From: Actinobacteria bacterium OV450
GTDB taxonomy: Bacteria; Actinomycetota; Actinomycetes; Streptomycetales; Streptomycetaceae
Reading direction: 5' to 3'
DNA: 64,000 nucleotides
Assembly (NCBI GenBank): GCA_001298555.1
Contig: LJCW01000175.1
Span: 1 to 64,000 of the forward strand
This document shows positions 63,975 through 64,000 of the stretch, piece by piece (position 1 is the stretch's first letter; the number at the start of each line of letters is the position of its first letter). A program made the position numbers and the translations under genes. The notes beneath the pieces are model-generated. The model did no database searches, had not been told where the DNA came from, and was given only the letters and a program-made list of their open reading frames with translations.

Positions 63975-64000
63975 CGAGCCCGAGCCCGAGCCGAGCCCCG
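63975..64000. repeat. Hexanucleotide microsatellite, (GAGCCC)n type, at window end
   Basis: About four GAGCCC units run to the end of the window, so the full length cannot be seen. Confidence 0.5.

Overview
The window is high-GC DNA with strong GC bias at codon third positions, GTG and TTG starts, purine-rich ribosome binding sites and many short intergenic regions. These traits, and the families present (DUF6545/MAB_1171c membrane proteins, SCO6745 family, ECF41 sigma factor, RheA-type operator, BldC/MerR-like regulators, IS427-group insertion sequences), point to a Streptomyces or close relative. The abundance of decayed insertion sequences, broken genes, polymorphic toxins and one-gene regulator/oxidoreductase pairs suggests an accessory or chromosome-arm region rather than the core.

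Layout. 1-905 is a complete IS5-family element ending 78 bp before a five-gene, translationally coupled operon (983-6274): HTH regulator, ImmA/IrrE-type metallopeptidase, two paralogous seven-helix membrane proteins and a FAD-dependent oxidoreductase. 6275-11482 is a worn region with small repeat proteins (L7/L12-like, ankyrin, LRV), IS remnants and a graveyard of broken genes. 11483-17934 (minus strand) is a polymorphic toxin operon: SseB-like protein, WXG-type partner, 1575-residue RHS toxin with a variable C-terminal domain, and a putative immunity protein. 17995-19340 holds more IS debris, a second copy of a 190-bp leader-like repeat and an alpha/beta hydrolase fragment. 19337-35838 is a series of regulator-target pairs: ArsR/MFS with a perfect operator, XRE/SDR, cupin/GlxA, TetR/FAD monooxygenase and LysR/SDR. 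They are interspersed with a lipoprotein, a DUF1877 protein, a secreted pentapeptide-repeat protein, a large membrane-anchored pentapeptide protein, and remnants of AbiEii and ATP-dependent DNA ligase genes.

35839-36914 is a gene-poor region unusually rich in GCAGTA hexamers. It ends in a perfect 32-nt palindrome directly before a BldC/MerR-like gene. 37400-40510 has IS debris around a secreted beta-trefoil protein and a PucR-type regulator. 41099-45520 is a heat-shock island: two DUF2267 proteins, an Hsp20/Hsp18 with an exact RheA-type operator, a divergent frame-disrupted ORF in the rheA position, and htpG preceded by a hexanucleotide microsatellite. 45975-55128 contains RpiB-like, GNAT, TetR/SCO6745, ECF41 sigma factor/oxidoreductase (both with ECF41-type promoters), DUF3592, SMI1/KNR4, DUF2000/AraC and MazG-like genes. 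55346-63926 contains a PIG-L deacetylase, a second-type LigA with a low-complexity linker, a small membrane protein, a HopJ-family protein, a class A penicillin-binding protein and a hypothetical gene preceded by a small ORF.

The most promising candidate for an undescribed system is the 983-6274 operon. It joins a repressor-like protein, a protease of the kind that inactivates such repressors, two 7TM proteins and a redox enzyme by four stop/start overlaps or tight spacings. This looks like a sense-cleave-derepress signalling unit, although that role is inferred.
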